From RGIG4608 sp964534905 (GTDB lineage: Bacteria > Bacillota > Clostridia > Oscillospirales > CAG-272), in the NCBI GenBank assembly GCA_964534905.1, contig CAZHPZ010000022.1:1-21967 (forward strand): DNA of 21,967 nucleotides, written 5' to 3'. The translations under genes and the position numbers were made by a program. How positions within the stretch are numbered: position 1 is the first letter of the stretch; the number at the start of each line of letters is the position of its first letter. Shown in pieces: positions 1 through 6,074 of the stretch. Below the pieces are notes generated by a model. That model was not told where the DNA came from. It saw only the letters and a list, made by a program, of their open reading frames with translations, and did not search any database.

Positions 1-52
1 CAGGGGACTGAAAATCCCCGTGTCGTTGGTTCGATTCCGACCGGAGGCACCA
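1..52 (+). tRNA. tRNA-Phe (GAA), 3' part only
   Basis: The window opens inside this gene. The anticodon stem GGGGA/TCCCC (3-7 and 15-19) encloses the loop CTGAAAA, giving anticodon GAA at 10-12, which reads phenylalanine codons. A T arm (GTTGG/CCGAC), the 3' acceptor strand CGGAGGC, discriminator A49 and an encoded CCA at 50-52 follow. The D arm and 5' acceptor strand lie upstream of the window, so acceptor pairing cannot be checked. It sits 4 bp before the next tRNA, probably in one tRNA transcript. Confidence 0.93.
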
Positions 53-56
53 TTCC

Positions 57-132
57 GCGGATTTAGCTCATTTGGTAGAGCGCCACCTTGCCAAGGTGGA
101 GGTGGCGGGTTCGAGCCCCGTAATCCGCTCCA
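57..132 (+). tRNA. tRNA-Gly (GCC)
   Basis: This is a complete cloverleaf. The acceptor strands GCGGATT (57-63) and AATCCGC (122-128) pair perfectly. The anticodon stem CCACC/GGTGG holds the loop TTGCCAA with anticodon GCC. A standard T arm containing GTTCGAG, discriminator T129 and an encoded CCA (130-132) follow. The 3' end of this gene is repeated in degenerate form at 278-300. Confidence 0.97.
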
Positions 133-134
133 AA

Positions 135-169
135 GAAAAAGGATACCACATCGTGGTATCCTTTTTTCT
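135..169 (+). terminator. Rho-independent terminator of the tRNA transcript
   Basis: A perfect 9-bp stem GGATACCAC/GTGGTATCC (141-149 and 153-161) with loop ATC is preceded by an A-rich run and followed by a T run. It sits 8 bp after the tRNA-Gly CCA and ends the tRNA-Phe/tRNA-Gly transcript. The flanking A and T runs could let it work in both directions. Confidence 0.9.
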
Positions 170-199
170 TTGCTACTGACTATGGTTGATCTGATTTGC

Positions 200-273
200 G
201 TGCGTCGCAGACGCACCAAGGGCGAGTTTGCTTTGCAAACTCGGTTGTATTTCAAAGCGTTGCTTTGAAATAC
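200..273 (+). repeat. Three consecutive perfect hairpins with three-base loops
   Basis: There are three back-to-back palindromes. The first is GTGCGTC/GACGCAC (200-206 and 210-216, loop GCA). The second is a 9-bp stem CGAGTTTGC/GCAAACTCG (223-231 and 235-243, loop TTT). The third is a 12-bp stem GTATTTCAAAGC/GCTTTGAAATAC (247-258 and 262-273, loop GTT). Each is followed by more sequence rather than a T run, so they are not ordinary terminators. They lie between the tRNA-Gly terminator and the partial tRNA copy. The same hairpin style recurs at 21833-21967. Confidence 0.85.
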
Positions 274-277
274 CGTC

Positions 278-300
278 TCGAGCCCGCGTAATCCGCTCTA
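278..300 (+). repeat. Degenerate duplicate of the tRNA-Gly 3' end
   Basis: These 23 bases match the T-loop-to-CCA end of the tRNA-Gly gene (111-132) with one extra base and one substitution (CCA has become CTA). No D arm or anticodon arm precedes it, so it is not a tRNA. A repeated tRNA 3' end is typical of an attachment-site scar left by site-specific integration, but no integrase gene is visible. It could also be carried by the adjacent hairpin element. Confidence 0.7.
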
Positions 301-686
301 TTAAAAATGATTAGTCTTGATACAATAAACAGTTGGTGTTAAGACTATTTTTTAGAGGTTTTAAAACTAAAATAGGCATATTTCAAGTGAATTTCCATCA
401 GATTTTACGATCTGGTGGATTTTTTATTTGCTTTTGTATCAAAAATGTACTCTTTCTAGTACTTTTTAGTAGTAGGTATTAGAACGATTATTCCGACACC
501 CTTGAAGATGTTTTTAACTAAAATGATTTTGAAATATCTTATAACTCTTAAAGACATTATTTGAAAGAAATGATATGTTAAATAGATTAAATTTAATTAT
601 TTATTCAATTTTTTAGAAACGCTTCACCCTCTTATCCCACATTTGTTATAGAACCAGTGATTCGTTATGGCCTATTTTTTAAAGCG
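301..686. other. AT-rich gene-free stretch
   Basis: No convincing reading frame, RNA gene or promoter is visible here apart from the hairpin at 394-425. A second, weaker inverted repeat (TAGTCTT at 312-318, AAGACTA at 341-347) precedes a run of T. The base composition is clearly more AT-rich than the genes from 4190 onward. Confidence 0.6.
394..425 (+). terminator. Hairpin followed by a T run in the gene-free region
   Basis: TCCATCAGAT (394-403) pairs with ATCTGGTGGA (410-419) over 10 bp with one G-T wobble, closing a six-base loop. Six T then follow. The shape is that of a Rho-independent terminator on the plus strand, but no plus-strand gene is seen immediately upstream, so it may be a relic. 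Confidence 0.55.
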
Positions 687-716
687 AACGGTTGCCGCGC
701 TTTTGCGGCAACCGTT
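687..716 (-). terminator. Hairpin downstream of the GH127 gene
   Basis: A perfect 12-bp stem AACGGTTGCCGC/GCGGCAACCGTT (687-698 and 705-716) with a six-base loop sits 45 bp beyond the stop codon of the minus-strand glycosidase gene. Read on the minus strand it is followed by CGCTTT, a poor T tract, so termination may be inefficient or factor-assisted. Confidence 0.6.
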
Positions 717-761
717 GCAACATATTTTTGATTTTTTAAGGTTCAATCGTTTTACAAACGT

Positions 762-2612
762 TTAGAAATGTCGGCGTATCCAAACAAGCATGTCGCATTC
801 TTCTCTGTTGGCAAACGTCCAATAGGGACGGAAAGTCAAACGAACGGAGGTTGTTTGTAGTTGTGCTTTCCTGTATAATTCGCCAAAAGGTGTATCGAGG
901 ATTCCGTCTATCGCCAGGTTAGGCATCGGATACTCTGCAGCAAACGATTTTTCTATATTAGATGCGACATCTACGCAGAGCGCATTTAAGGGATAAGGAT
1001 TATCCAAACGTTCCAAACAATATACAGTCGGTCCATATAAAAGAGCGACGCGACCGTTGTTAGCACGACTTTGCGTATTTGCTTCGATAAAATACGGTTG
1101 CATGTGGAAATCGACGTAAAAATCACGAGCCGTTCCTTCGATTTCGATGTATCCGTCGCGTTCTGAAAAAGGAATACCGTCTACATCGAACGCATCGCAC
1201 CATTCCGGTTTTCTTAATAGAATTTTTTCGTAAGCGCAATGCTCAACAACAAAATGAATTCGTCCGCTAACGGGATAATCTGTGATACTGCGCAGCGTTA
1301 TTTTTTCGTTTTGCAAGATAAGATGTGCATATTGGTTGATAATAAGCGTATTTTCCGTTTCGGAAAAGAAGAAATCACCTATGCGAGCGAAAAGGCGATT
1401 AATATTCGGAGGACAACAAGAGCAATTGAAGACTTCCAAACGATGCCGAAGCGGATAGTGTTTGCGGTATTCCGCGCGTATAGCGGTTTCTTTATCGATA
1501 TCGTCGAGATGAATTTCCAACGGGTTTTCATAGAAAAAGGCCTTGCCGTCTAACGAAGTGCTCGAAAGCATATTGTTATACATAATTTTTTCGATGAGAT
1601 CGCCAAAACGATGGTCGAGTTCGGTTTGTTGCAGAGAAAGCGCGAACAATTCCAAGCCGAGTGCCGCACAGCTTTCCGTATAGGCTTCCAAATTCGGAAG
1701 GTCATAAGAGGTGGTAAAAGTTTCTCCCTGCGCGGAAGAGCCAATGCCACCGGTTACGTACAATTTGTGCTTCACGATGTCGTCGAATAATCGCATGCAA
1801 GCTTCGCGCAGACGCTCATCGTTCGTTTTTAAATAAGCTTCGCACATAGCGATATACAAATACACGGCGCGAACGGCGTGCCCCTCCGCTTTTTGCAATT
1901 CGCGGACCGGATCGTTGCTTTGGTCGTACGTTTCGTTAAAACTGCCGTACAAAGGTTCGTTGTACAAAGGTTCGCTATGTAAACCTCGTTGATTTAAAAA
2001 GAACATGGCGAGATCGAGATAACGTTTCTCACCTGTGTAATCGAAGAGTTTTAACAAAGCCAATTCAATTTCTTCGTGTCCACCGGTATGGAATGCGGCT
2101 GTCCTTTCGGTAACAAACGCGCGTTCGATGTAGTCTACGTATTTTTTCATTACGTTTAAAAACGCGGATTTTCCCGTTGCTTTATCGTATGCGATCGCCG
2201 CTTCGAGAAGGTGCCCTGCGCAATATAATTCGTGTGCGCCGCGTTTTTTGAAAATTCCGTCGGAATTGACCTGAATAAAGTGCGAATTTAAATATCCGCA
2301 TTCCAATTGGTGTTTTTCCATTTTGCAAACGATATCGTCAATGATTTTTTGTTCCTTTTCGAAACCGCTGTTTTTTTGAATGAGATATGCGACAGCTTCA
2401 ATCCACTTTGCAACGTCCGAATCGAAGAAAATATCAGGGTAAGGCCTTTTCCCTTCTTCGTAATTAAAACGCAGAGCGTCGAAGCGTCCCGTTTCCTCAA
2501 AGCGACGATAAACGTTTTGAAGACTCACGTCGCGGTTTAATTCGTATCTGGATTTCCAAAATCCGCCGTCGAAAGTTACGTTTTCGAAAGGAATATTTTT
2601 GATTTTTTTCAT
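762..2612 (-). CDS. GH127 family beta-L-arabinofuranosidase
   Basis: This 616-residue cytoplasmic protein (no signal peptide) belongs to the GH127/DUF1680 family, which removes terminal beta-L-arabinofuranose from plant glycans by a cysteine-nucleophile mechanism with a zinc site. The family catalytic pattern is present: Glu297 (in GETF, the acid/base candidate), then Glu313 and Cys315 (TESC), then Cys399-Cys400 in the CCPPN motif. The spacing Glu297-Glu313-Cys315 equals that of E322-E338-C340 in the characterised enzyme HypBA1. Cys399 would be the nucleophile, and Glu313, Cys315 and Cys400 zinc ligands. The start is supported by GGAGG about 14 bases upstream. A divergent AraC-type regulator gene suggests sugar induction. 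The segment is AT-richer than its surroundings, hinting at acquisition. Specificity for arabinofuranose rather than another sugar is inferred from the family. Confidence 0.92.
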   Translation of the reverse strand: MKKIKNIPFENVTFDGGFWKSRYELNRDVSLQNVYRRFEETGRFDALRFNYEEGKRPYPDIFFDSDVAKWIEAVAYLIQKNSGFEKEQKIIDDIVCKMEKHQLECGYLNSHFIQVNSDGIFKKRGAHELYCAGHLLEAAIAYDKATGKSAFLNVMKKYVDYIERAFVTERTAAFHTGGHEEIELALLKLFDYTGEKRYLDLAMFFLNQRGLHSEPLYNEPLYGSFNETYDQSNDPVRELQKAEGHAVRAVYLYIAMCEAYLKTNDERLREACMRLFDDIVKHKLYVTGGIGSSAQGETFTTSYDLPNLEAYTESCAALGLELFALSLQQTELDHRFGDLIEKIMYNNMLSSTSLDGKAFFYENPLEIHLDDIDKETAIRAEYRKHYPLRHRLEVFNCSCCPPNINRLFARIGDFFFSETENTLIINQYAHLILQNEKITLRSITDYPVSGRIHFVVEHCAYEKILLRKPEWCDAFDVDGIPFSERDGYIEIEGTARDFYVDFHMQPYFIEANTQSRANNGRVALLYGPTVYCLERLDNPYPLNALCVDVASNIEKSFAAEYPMPNLAIDGILDTPFGELYRKAQLQTTSVRLTFRPYWTFANREECDMLVWIRRHF

Positions 2613-2645
2613 AATATATTGATTTTCCTCCGTATTTGTGGTAAT

Positions 2646-2674
2646 ATTATAGCAGAAACGAAAGAGAAATTTAA
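2646..2674 (-). promoter_or_regulatory. Promoter of the GH127 gene
   Basis: On the minus strand TATAAT (2646-2651) is preceded at a 17-bp spacing by TTAAAT (2669-2674). The -10 box is perfect while the -35 box is poor, which fits a promoter that needs an activator. The divergent AraC-type regulator is the obvious candidate. Confidence 0.65.
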
Positions 2675-2708
2675 GGGAAATTTCCGTGAATAGGTGGTAA
2701 AATCCGAT

Positions 2709-3477
2709 ATGTTACAAATCGATAAAAATACGTCGCTACGCTTTTCGAACATGGGCTTGTTTTCGAGTGATGACGTTTGGATTCATCCCGAAATAACAAA
2801 TCAAACGCACGAATTGATTTTTGTAACGAAAGGCATTGTTTATATAGAAGAGGACGAAAAAAATACGAGTTATCCGAAGGAGAATTTTTTTGTCTGCGAC
2901 CGAATATTATGCACCGCGGATATAAAAAAAGCGCCAACGTTGGTTTTTTTGGATACATTTTTATGCAAAAAACTATAATCGTTACGGGATATATCGTAAA
3001 AAAATTTCTGATGTATATAACGCTTTGTCATTGATGAAAAACCTAAATCATCTCGCCACGATAGCCGCGGATGTGACTTTGATTGAAAGCAAATTGCTGA
3101 CGTTTTTATTGGAGTTAAAATATGCGGGCATTACGGGAAATAAGCTATTCTGTGAAGTGCAGGAATATATTCGCACAAACGTTCGTTTTGCTCCTAAAGT
3201 GCAATATATTGCTGAAAAATTCGGTTATAATGCCGATTATTTATCACGGCTGTTTGTGAAGAATTATGGTTTCTCGATGAAAAAATATATTGACAGAGAA
3301 CGTATCGCATTGTTATGCGACCGGTTGTTAAACACCACACTTTCGTTAAAAGAGTTAGCGGAATATTGTTGCTTCGAAGATGACAATGCGTTGATTAAGT
3401 TTTTCCGTTATCGAACAGGCTGTACGCCTACTCAGTATCGAAATCGAAATTTCGGTACGCATACCAATCGAGAATAA
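2709..3477 (+). pseudogene. AraC-family regulator with two frameshifts
   Basis: Read through, this encodes a regulator of about 256 residues with an N-terminal cupin-like sugar-sensing part (near HELIFVTKG) and a C-terminal AraC DNA-binding domain with two helix-turn-helix units (around YIAEKFGYNADYLSRLF and LKELAEYCCF). It starts at ATG 2709 behind AGGTGG (2692-2697). The frame breaks twice. At the seven-A run 2857-2863, one more A would restore EKKYELSEGE. At the seven-T run 2944-2950, one more T would restore GFFWIHFYAK. From there the reading runs to the stop at 3475-3477, so both losses are single bases in homopolymers. The gene may be intact in the organism (sequencing error), phase-variable, or dead. 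It is divergent from the glycosidase gene, its likely target. Confidence 0.85.
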
Positions 3478-4160
3478 AAGATATTCGCAACATTTTGACC
3501 GAACTGCTCGTTTGCAGAAAATGCAAAACACCACATCACAAATGTACGTAGGCGGTCAAAAAAAGATAAAAACTTATGACAGCGTATCGTCCGACTTGAC
3601 TACGGCAACGAATGTCACTAACCATCTACAATAGTGGAAAGCGTGCTCCACGAAACTATTGCGTTTGTGAAAAGAGGTAACGAGAACGCAGAATTGCACA
3701 AAGTTTTAAAGTTTTACATTGGAATAAGGTTGAATACCGTAGATAGCAGAATGATTATTAGTAATGTTGTTTGTATCAAAATAGTTTGACAAACATATAA
3801 AAAGTAAGGACATAATGTGTCCTTACTTTTTATGTGTTTTTTGCACAGTTAAAAAAACGCGCGTGCGATAGCACGCTAAGGGGCTGCTTGAGCCACGTAA
3901 TTTTATATCTTGGCATTTTTGCGTCTGAACGCAAAAGAAAAGGTATAAACACCCGTATGGCGAGGGCCTGTATCAAGAGTAACATTGTAAACAAAGTGTG
4001 TAAGGACATAGTATACTATATTACTAAACTATACAGGCTTGCTTCCAACCTACAGAGTTTGTGCATGACGGAGTGTCAGTATACCACTTTGGTGTTTGTA
4101 CAAACAAAATACACAGCCGTTAATGATTTACCAAGCTTTTTATCGCAAAAAGCAGTGTAA
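3478..4160. other. Gene-free stretch with several palindromes
   Basis: No gene is supported here. The structures seen are: a 9-bp inverted repeat TTTTGACCG (3493-3501) / CGGTCAAAA (3553-3561); hairpin GCGTGC/GCACGC (3861-3876, loop GATA); hairpin TTTTGCGT/ACGCAAAA (3917-3936, loop CTGA); and a 12-base perfect palindrome ATAGTATACTAT (4008-4019). Around 4089-4110 GTTTGTACAAAC is another 12-base palindrome. A reading of 55 codons from 3622 to 3789 and one of 108 codons from 3834 to 4160 are open, but neither resembles a protein family or has a convincing ribosome binding site. The stretch may hold decayed mobile or repeat DNA. Confidence 0.6.
3799..3831. terminator. Bidirectional terminator hairpin
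   Basis: A perfect 14-bp stem AAAAAGTAAGGACA/TGTCCTTACTTTTT (3799-3812 and 3818-3831) closes a five-base loop. The A and T runs on both sides make it usable in both directions. No intact gene lies close enough to say which transcript it ends. Confidence 0.75.
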
Positions 4161-4186
4161 AAAAAGCGTCCCGCGGGACGCTTTTT
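4161..4186 (-). terminator. Terminator of the folate transporter gene
   Basis: A 26-base perfect palindrome with arms AAAAAGCGTCCCG/CGGGACGCTTTTT begins 7 bp beyond the minus-strand stop codon. Read on the minus strand it ends in a T run, as a Rho-independent terminator should. It is symmetric, so it may also stop plus-strand transcription. Confidence 0.88.
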
Positions 4187-4193
4187 ATTTTTG

Positions 4194-4955
4194 TTACCAA
4201 AATTTTATTCCGAGTGCTCCGATAAAGTCCTTAAGGTAGACTATGTAGAACCATATCAGTCCCACGGAGAGCACCGTAAGAAAAGCAATTTCGATCATCA
4301 TACGCTTATTCGACGGCTTCTCGACAAAGCAATAGTGCTGGTCTATCAGCTTCATCCTTGTGAGCATCGGGACCGTTGCCGAGAGAACGACGACGATTAT
4401 TACCGCCTCAAGCGGAAACATTATCAGATTTTTTACTATTCGAAGTCCGTTTATAATGCTGTAGGCCTCCGCACGCTCCGAGCCGTAAAAGAAAAGGTAC
4501 ATCCACTTCGTGCAAAGCGAATTCATAAATATATTACACACGAGATTTACGGTGAATTTTGCCCAAAGCGCACGTGAAACGCCTATTTTTCGCTTCCAGA
4601 AGAAAAGCCCGAAGATGAACGAGCTCGTCATCTCCACCATAGCATAGGGGAGAAAAAATTCGTTAAGCTGACCTATGGCGATCTGTCCTAAAACGTCGCT
4701 TATAAGTCCGACAACAAGCCCCACCATGGGACCGTATATCACCGAGCCTATCGAATTGACGTATGCGTCGAACGTGATGCTGAGGTTTGCCGCAAGCGGT
4801 ATTTTTATAAATTTAACGACTATTCTGAGTGCGACGAATAGTGCGGCGACGGTGAGCATTCTCACGTCCTTTATTTGTGCGGTTGCCTCGCGCCAATATT
4901 TTTTTGAAAATATACTCGCAAATTTTTCGTTCTCGGGAAGAGAAACACTACTCAT
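4194..4955 (-). CDS. folT: Folate-family ECF transporter S component
   Basis: This predicted 253-residue integral membrane protein is the substrate-binding (S) subunit of an energy-coupling-factor transporter and would bind folate and hand it to a shared EcfA/A'/T module encoded elsewhere. It has about five or six hydrophobic segments from residue 33 to 240, with family-like stretches such as YVNSIGSVIYGP and GLISDVLGQ. The THF riboswitch in its leader supports the folate assignment. I chose ATG 4955 because AAGGAGG lies 8 bases upstream. A longer reading to 5096 would run back through the riboswitch and is rejected. At 253 residues it is longer than typical S components (about 170-200), with a 30-residue N-terminal tail and an extra C-terminal hydrophobic segment. 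Confidence 0.88.
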   Translation of the reverse strand: MSSVSLPENEKFASIFSKKYWREATAQIKDVRMLTVAALFVALRIVVKFIKIPLAANLSITFDAYVNSIGSVIYGPMVGLVVGLISDVLGQIAIGQLNEFFLPYAMVEMTSSFIFGLFFWKRKIGVSRALWAKFTVNLVCNIFMNSLCTKWMYLFFYGSERAEAYSIINGLRIVKNLIMFPLEAVIIVVVLSATVPMLTRMKLIDQHYCFVEKPSNKRMMIEIAFLTVLSVGLIWFYIVYLKDFIGALGIKFW

Positions 4956-5010
4956 AAAAAAGTCCTCCTTCCCCGTCTTATGATCGGGACAAAGAGACTC
5001 TGTCCGTGTA

Positions 5011-5109
5011 TCAGCGGGATGCGAGCCACGCACCGCAGATAAAATGGTCTTTCGTCCGTCTGGCAACTCCCCGTCCAAACGGCACTTTACGCGCACGGCT
5101 CTACTCTGT
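5011..5109 (-). promoter_or_regulatory. THF (tetrahydrofolate) riboswitch
   Basis: On the minus strand the leader carries the hallmarks of the THF-I class in order: GAGTAG near the 5' end, GCGTAAAGTG (consensus GCGTTAAGTG), GGGGAGTTG in a hairpin loop closed by CCGTTTGG/CCAGACGG, ACGAAAG, CGGTG and a 3' GCATCCCGC. Outer pairing GAGCC/GGCTC is visible. A further hairpin (GGACAGAG/CTTTGTCC) lies between the aptamer and the AAGGAGG site without a T run, so control of translation initiation is more likely than termination. Tetrahydrofolate binding would reduce expression of the folate transporter. Confidence 0.9.
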
Positions 5110-5120
5110 TTTTTTTGTAC

Positions 5121-5149
5121 ATTATAGCATAATGTGTATAAAATTTCAA
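5121..5149 (-). promoter_or_regulatory. Promoter of the THF riboswitch/folT transcript
   Basis: TTGAAA (5144-5149 on the minus strand) and TATAAT (5121-5126) are separated by exactly 17 bp. Transcription would begin about 6-7 bp downstream, just before the first conserved riboswitch bases. Confidence 0.9.
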
Positions 5150-5167
5150 GTCTTTTGGCAAAACTTA

Positions 5168-5196
5168 TTGACTTGAGCCGAAAATTGTACTATAAT
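5168..5196 (+). promoter_or_regulatory. Promoter of the preQ1 riboswitch/queT transcript
   Basis: TTGACT (5168-5173) and TATAAT (5191-5196) are 17 bp apart, close to consensus for the housekeeping sigma factor. It points away from the folate promoter, whose -35 box is only 19 bp away, so the two promoters are back to back. Confidence 0.9.
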
Positions 5197-5201
5197 AGCC
5201 C

Positions 5202-5300
5202 TTTGGTGAGTTCGAGATCCTCCTCACCCCGCCGAATTTTTCGGCGAAAACAAAAACTACGGAAAGGAACACTCGGCGAACCGTAGCCGGGTGGGGTAAC
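5202..5300 (+). promoter_or_regulatory. preQ1 riboswitch, class III-like
   Basis: The 99-base leader of the queT gene has stem GGTGAG/CTCACC (5205-5210 and 5223-5228), a 7-bp hairpin CGCCGAA/TTCGGCG with a three-base loop (5230-5246), an A-rich strand ACAAAAACTACGG, and helix CTACGG/CCGTAG (5257-5262 and 5281-5286). It ends in GGGTGGGGTAAC directly before the start codon. The 3' G-rich strand serves as ribosome binding site and can pair with CACCCC (5225-5230), a plausible off state. The A-rich strand, the long extra helix and the distant RBS fit the class III organisation described for Ruminococcaceae queT leaders. Class assignment is from memory of the consensus; the preQ1 function is better supported by the gene. 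Confidence 0.75.
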
Positions 5301-5305
5301 AAAAA

Positions 5306-5803
5306 ATGAACGGTAAAAATCAAAAAAGAGTGCGTTTTGTAACGCTCTCGGCGGTAATTGCGGCAATGTATGTCGTTCTCACTCTCGTGAGTGCCGTATT
5401 CGGTCTTTCGTCGGGCGTGATTCAGGTGAGAATTTCCGAGGCGCTGTGTGTTCTCGTGACTCTGACGCCCGCGGCGATCCCGGGGCTGTGTGTCGGCTGC
5501 TTTCTCGCAAACATCATAACCGCCGCCAATGTTCTCGATGTCGTTTTCGGAACTCTCGCAACGCTTCTCGGAGCGATAGGCGGATACCTCTTGCGCAAGC
5601 ACGAATGGGCGGCGACGCTTCCTACGGTGATAGCGAACACGGCTATAATTCCGCTCGTCATCTTTTACGGCTTCGGCGTAAAGGAGGTCGCACTTCCGCT
5701 CGTTGCACTCTCGGTTTGCGTGGGAGAGCTTATTTCGGCAACGCTTCTCGGAACGGTGCTTCTCAGAGTACTCAAAAAGCACAATTTTAAAATCGATATA
5801 TGA
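5306..5803 (+). CDS. queT: QueT family ECF transporter S component (queuosine precursor uptake)
   Basis: This 165-residue, highly hydrophobic protein matches the QueT (COG4708) family in length and in the segments QVRISEALCVL (residues 40-50) and DVVFGTLATLLGAIGGY. It is the substrate-binding subunit of an ECF transporter and is thought to import preQ1 or a related queuosine precursor for tRNA modification, using a shared ECF energising module. The start at ATG 5306 follows the G-rich 3' end of the riboswitch. The gene is alone in its transcript, which ends at a hairpin 6 bp after the stop codon. No queuosine biosynthesis gene is nearby, which fits a salvage lifestyle. Confidence 0.92.
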   Translation: MNGKNQKRVRFVTLSAVIAAMYVVLTLVSAVFGLSSGVIQVRISEALCVLVTLTPAAIPGLCVGCFLANIITAANVLDVVFGTLATLLGAIGGYLLRKHEWAATLPTVIANTAIIPLVIFYGFGVKEVALPLVALSVCVGELISATLLGTVLLRVLKKHNFKIDI

Positions 5804-5809
5804 TTTTCA

Positions 5810-5837
5810 GTCGGCTCTGCGGAGCCGATTCTTTTTT
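5810..5837 (+). terminator. Terminator of the queT transcript
   Basis: TCGGCTC (5811-5817) pairs with GAGCCGA (5822-5828) over a four-base loop and is followed by CTTTTTT. It lies directly after the queT stop codon. Confidence 0.9.
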
Positions 5838-5949
5838 ATGCGGCACTTGTTCTGCGTGTGCTTTGTCTCCTGTATGCAACAAAAAAGCACCCGATTTGAC
5901 AACATAATGTATAAAATATTGTTAAATTTTTATTTATCGGTCAAGGGTA

Positions 5950-5977
5950 TTGACATTTTTTATAACTGTGATAAAAT
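5950..5977 (+). promoter_or_regulatory. Promoter of the KDPG aldolase/KDG kinase operon
   Basis: TTGACA (5950-5955) and TAAAAT (5972-5977) are 16 bp apart. Transcription would start near 5984, leaving a leader of about 90 bases before the aldolase start codon. No operator is evident beyond that leader. Confidence 0.8.
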
Positions 5978-5990
5978 ATAAACTGAGATA

Positions 5991-6068
5991 GGATGGAGTA
6001 GAGTCGCCAAGCAGGCGAATATGCCGTCCGCAACCCAACAACACGCCGAAATCTCGGCGAAAAAGGAG
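5991..6068 (+). promoter_or_regulatory. Structured 5' leader of unknown class
   Basis: The leader between promoter and aldolase gene folds into three helices by eye: outer GGATGG/CCGTCC (5991-5996 and 6024-6029, one G-T pair) enclosing TCGCC/GGCGA (6004-6008 and 6014-6018), then CGCCGA/TCGGCG (6044-6049 and 6054-6059, loop AATC) that stops 4 bases before the AGGAG ribosome binding site. It has no T run, so any control would be of translation. I do not recognise it as a named riboswitch. Confidence 0.5.
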
Positions 6069-6074
6069 ACAAAA

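Noticed and set aside
20..268. Open reading of 82 codons on the plus strand
   Set aside because: It runs through the tRNA-Phe end, the whole tRNA-Gly and its terminator; it cannot be a real gene.
434..3781. Matching TTGTATCAAAA on both sides of the glycosidase locus (near 436 and 3771), considered as attachment sites
   Set aside because: Eleven AT-rich bases match easily by chance, and neither copy is linked to a tRNA end or recombinase.
3622..3789. Open stretch of 55 codons that looked like a gene remnant
   Set aside because: There is no ATG or ribosome binding site near the start, and no resemblance to a family that I recognise; too short to argue from.
3834..4160. Open reading of 108 codons on the plus strand
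   Set aside because: It starts 3 bp after a terminator hairpin without a ribosome binding site, spans several hairpins and shows no family-like sequence or codon bias.
4956..5096. A longer folate transporter protein starting at 5096
   Set aside because: The added 47 residues would be read from the THF riboswitch, and the perfect ribosome binding site lies before ATG 4955.
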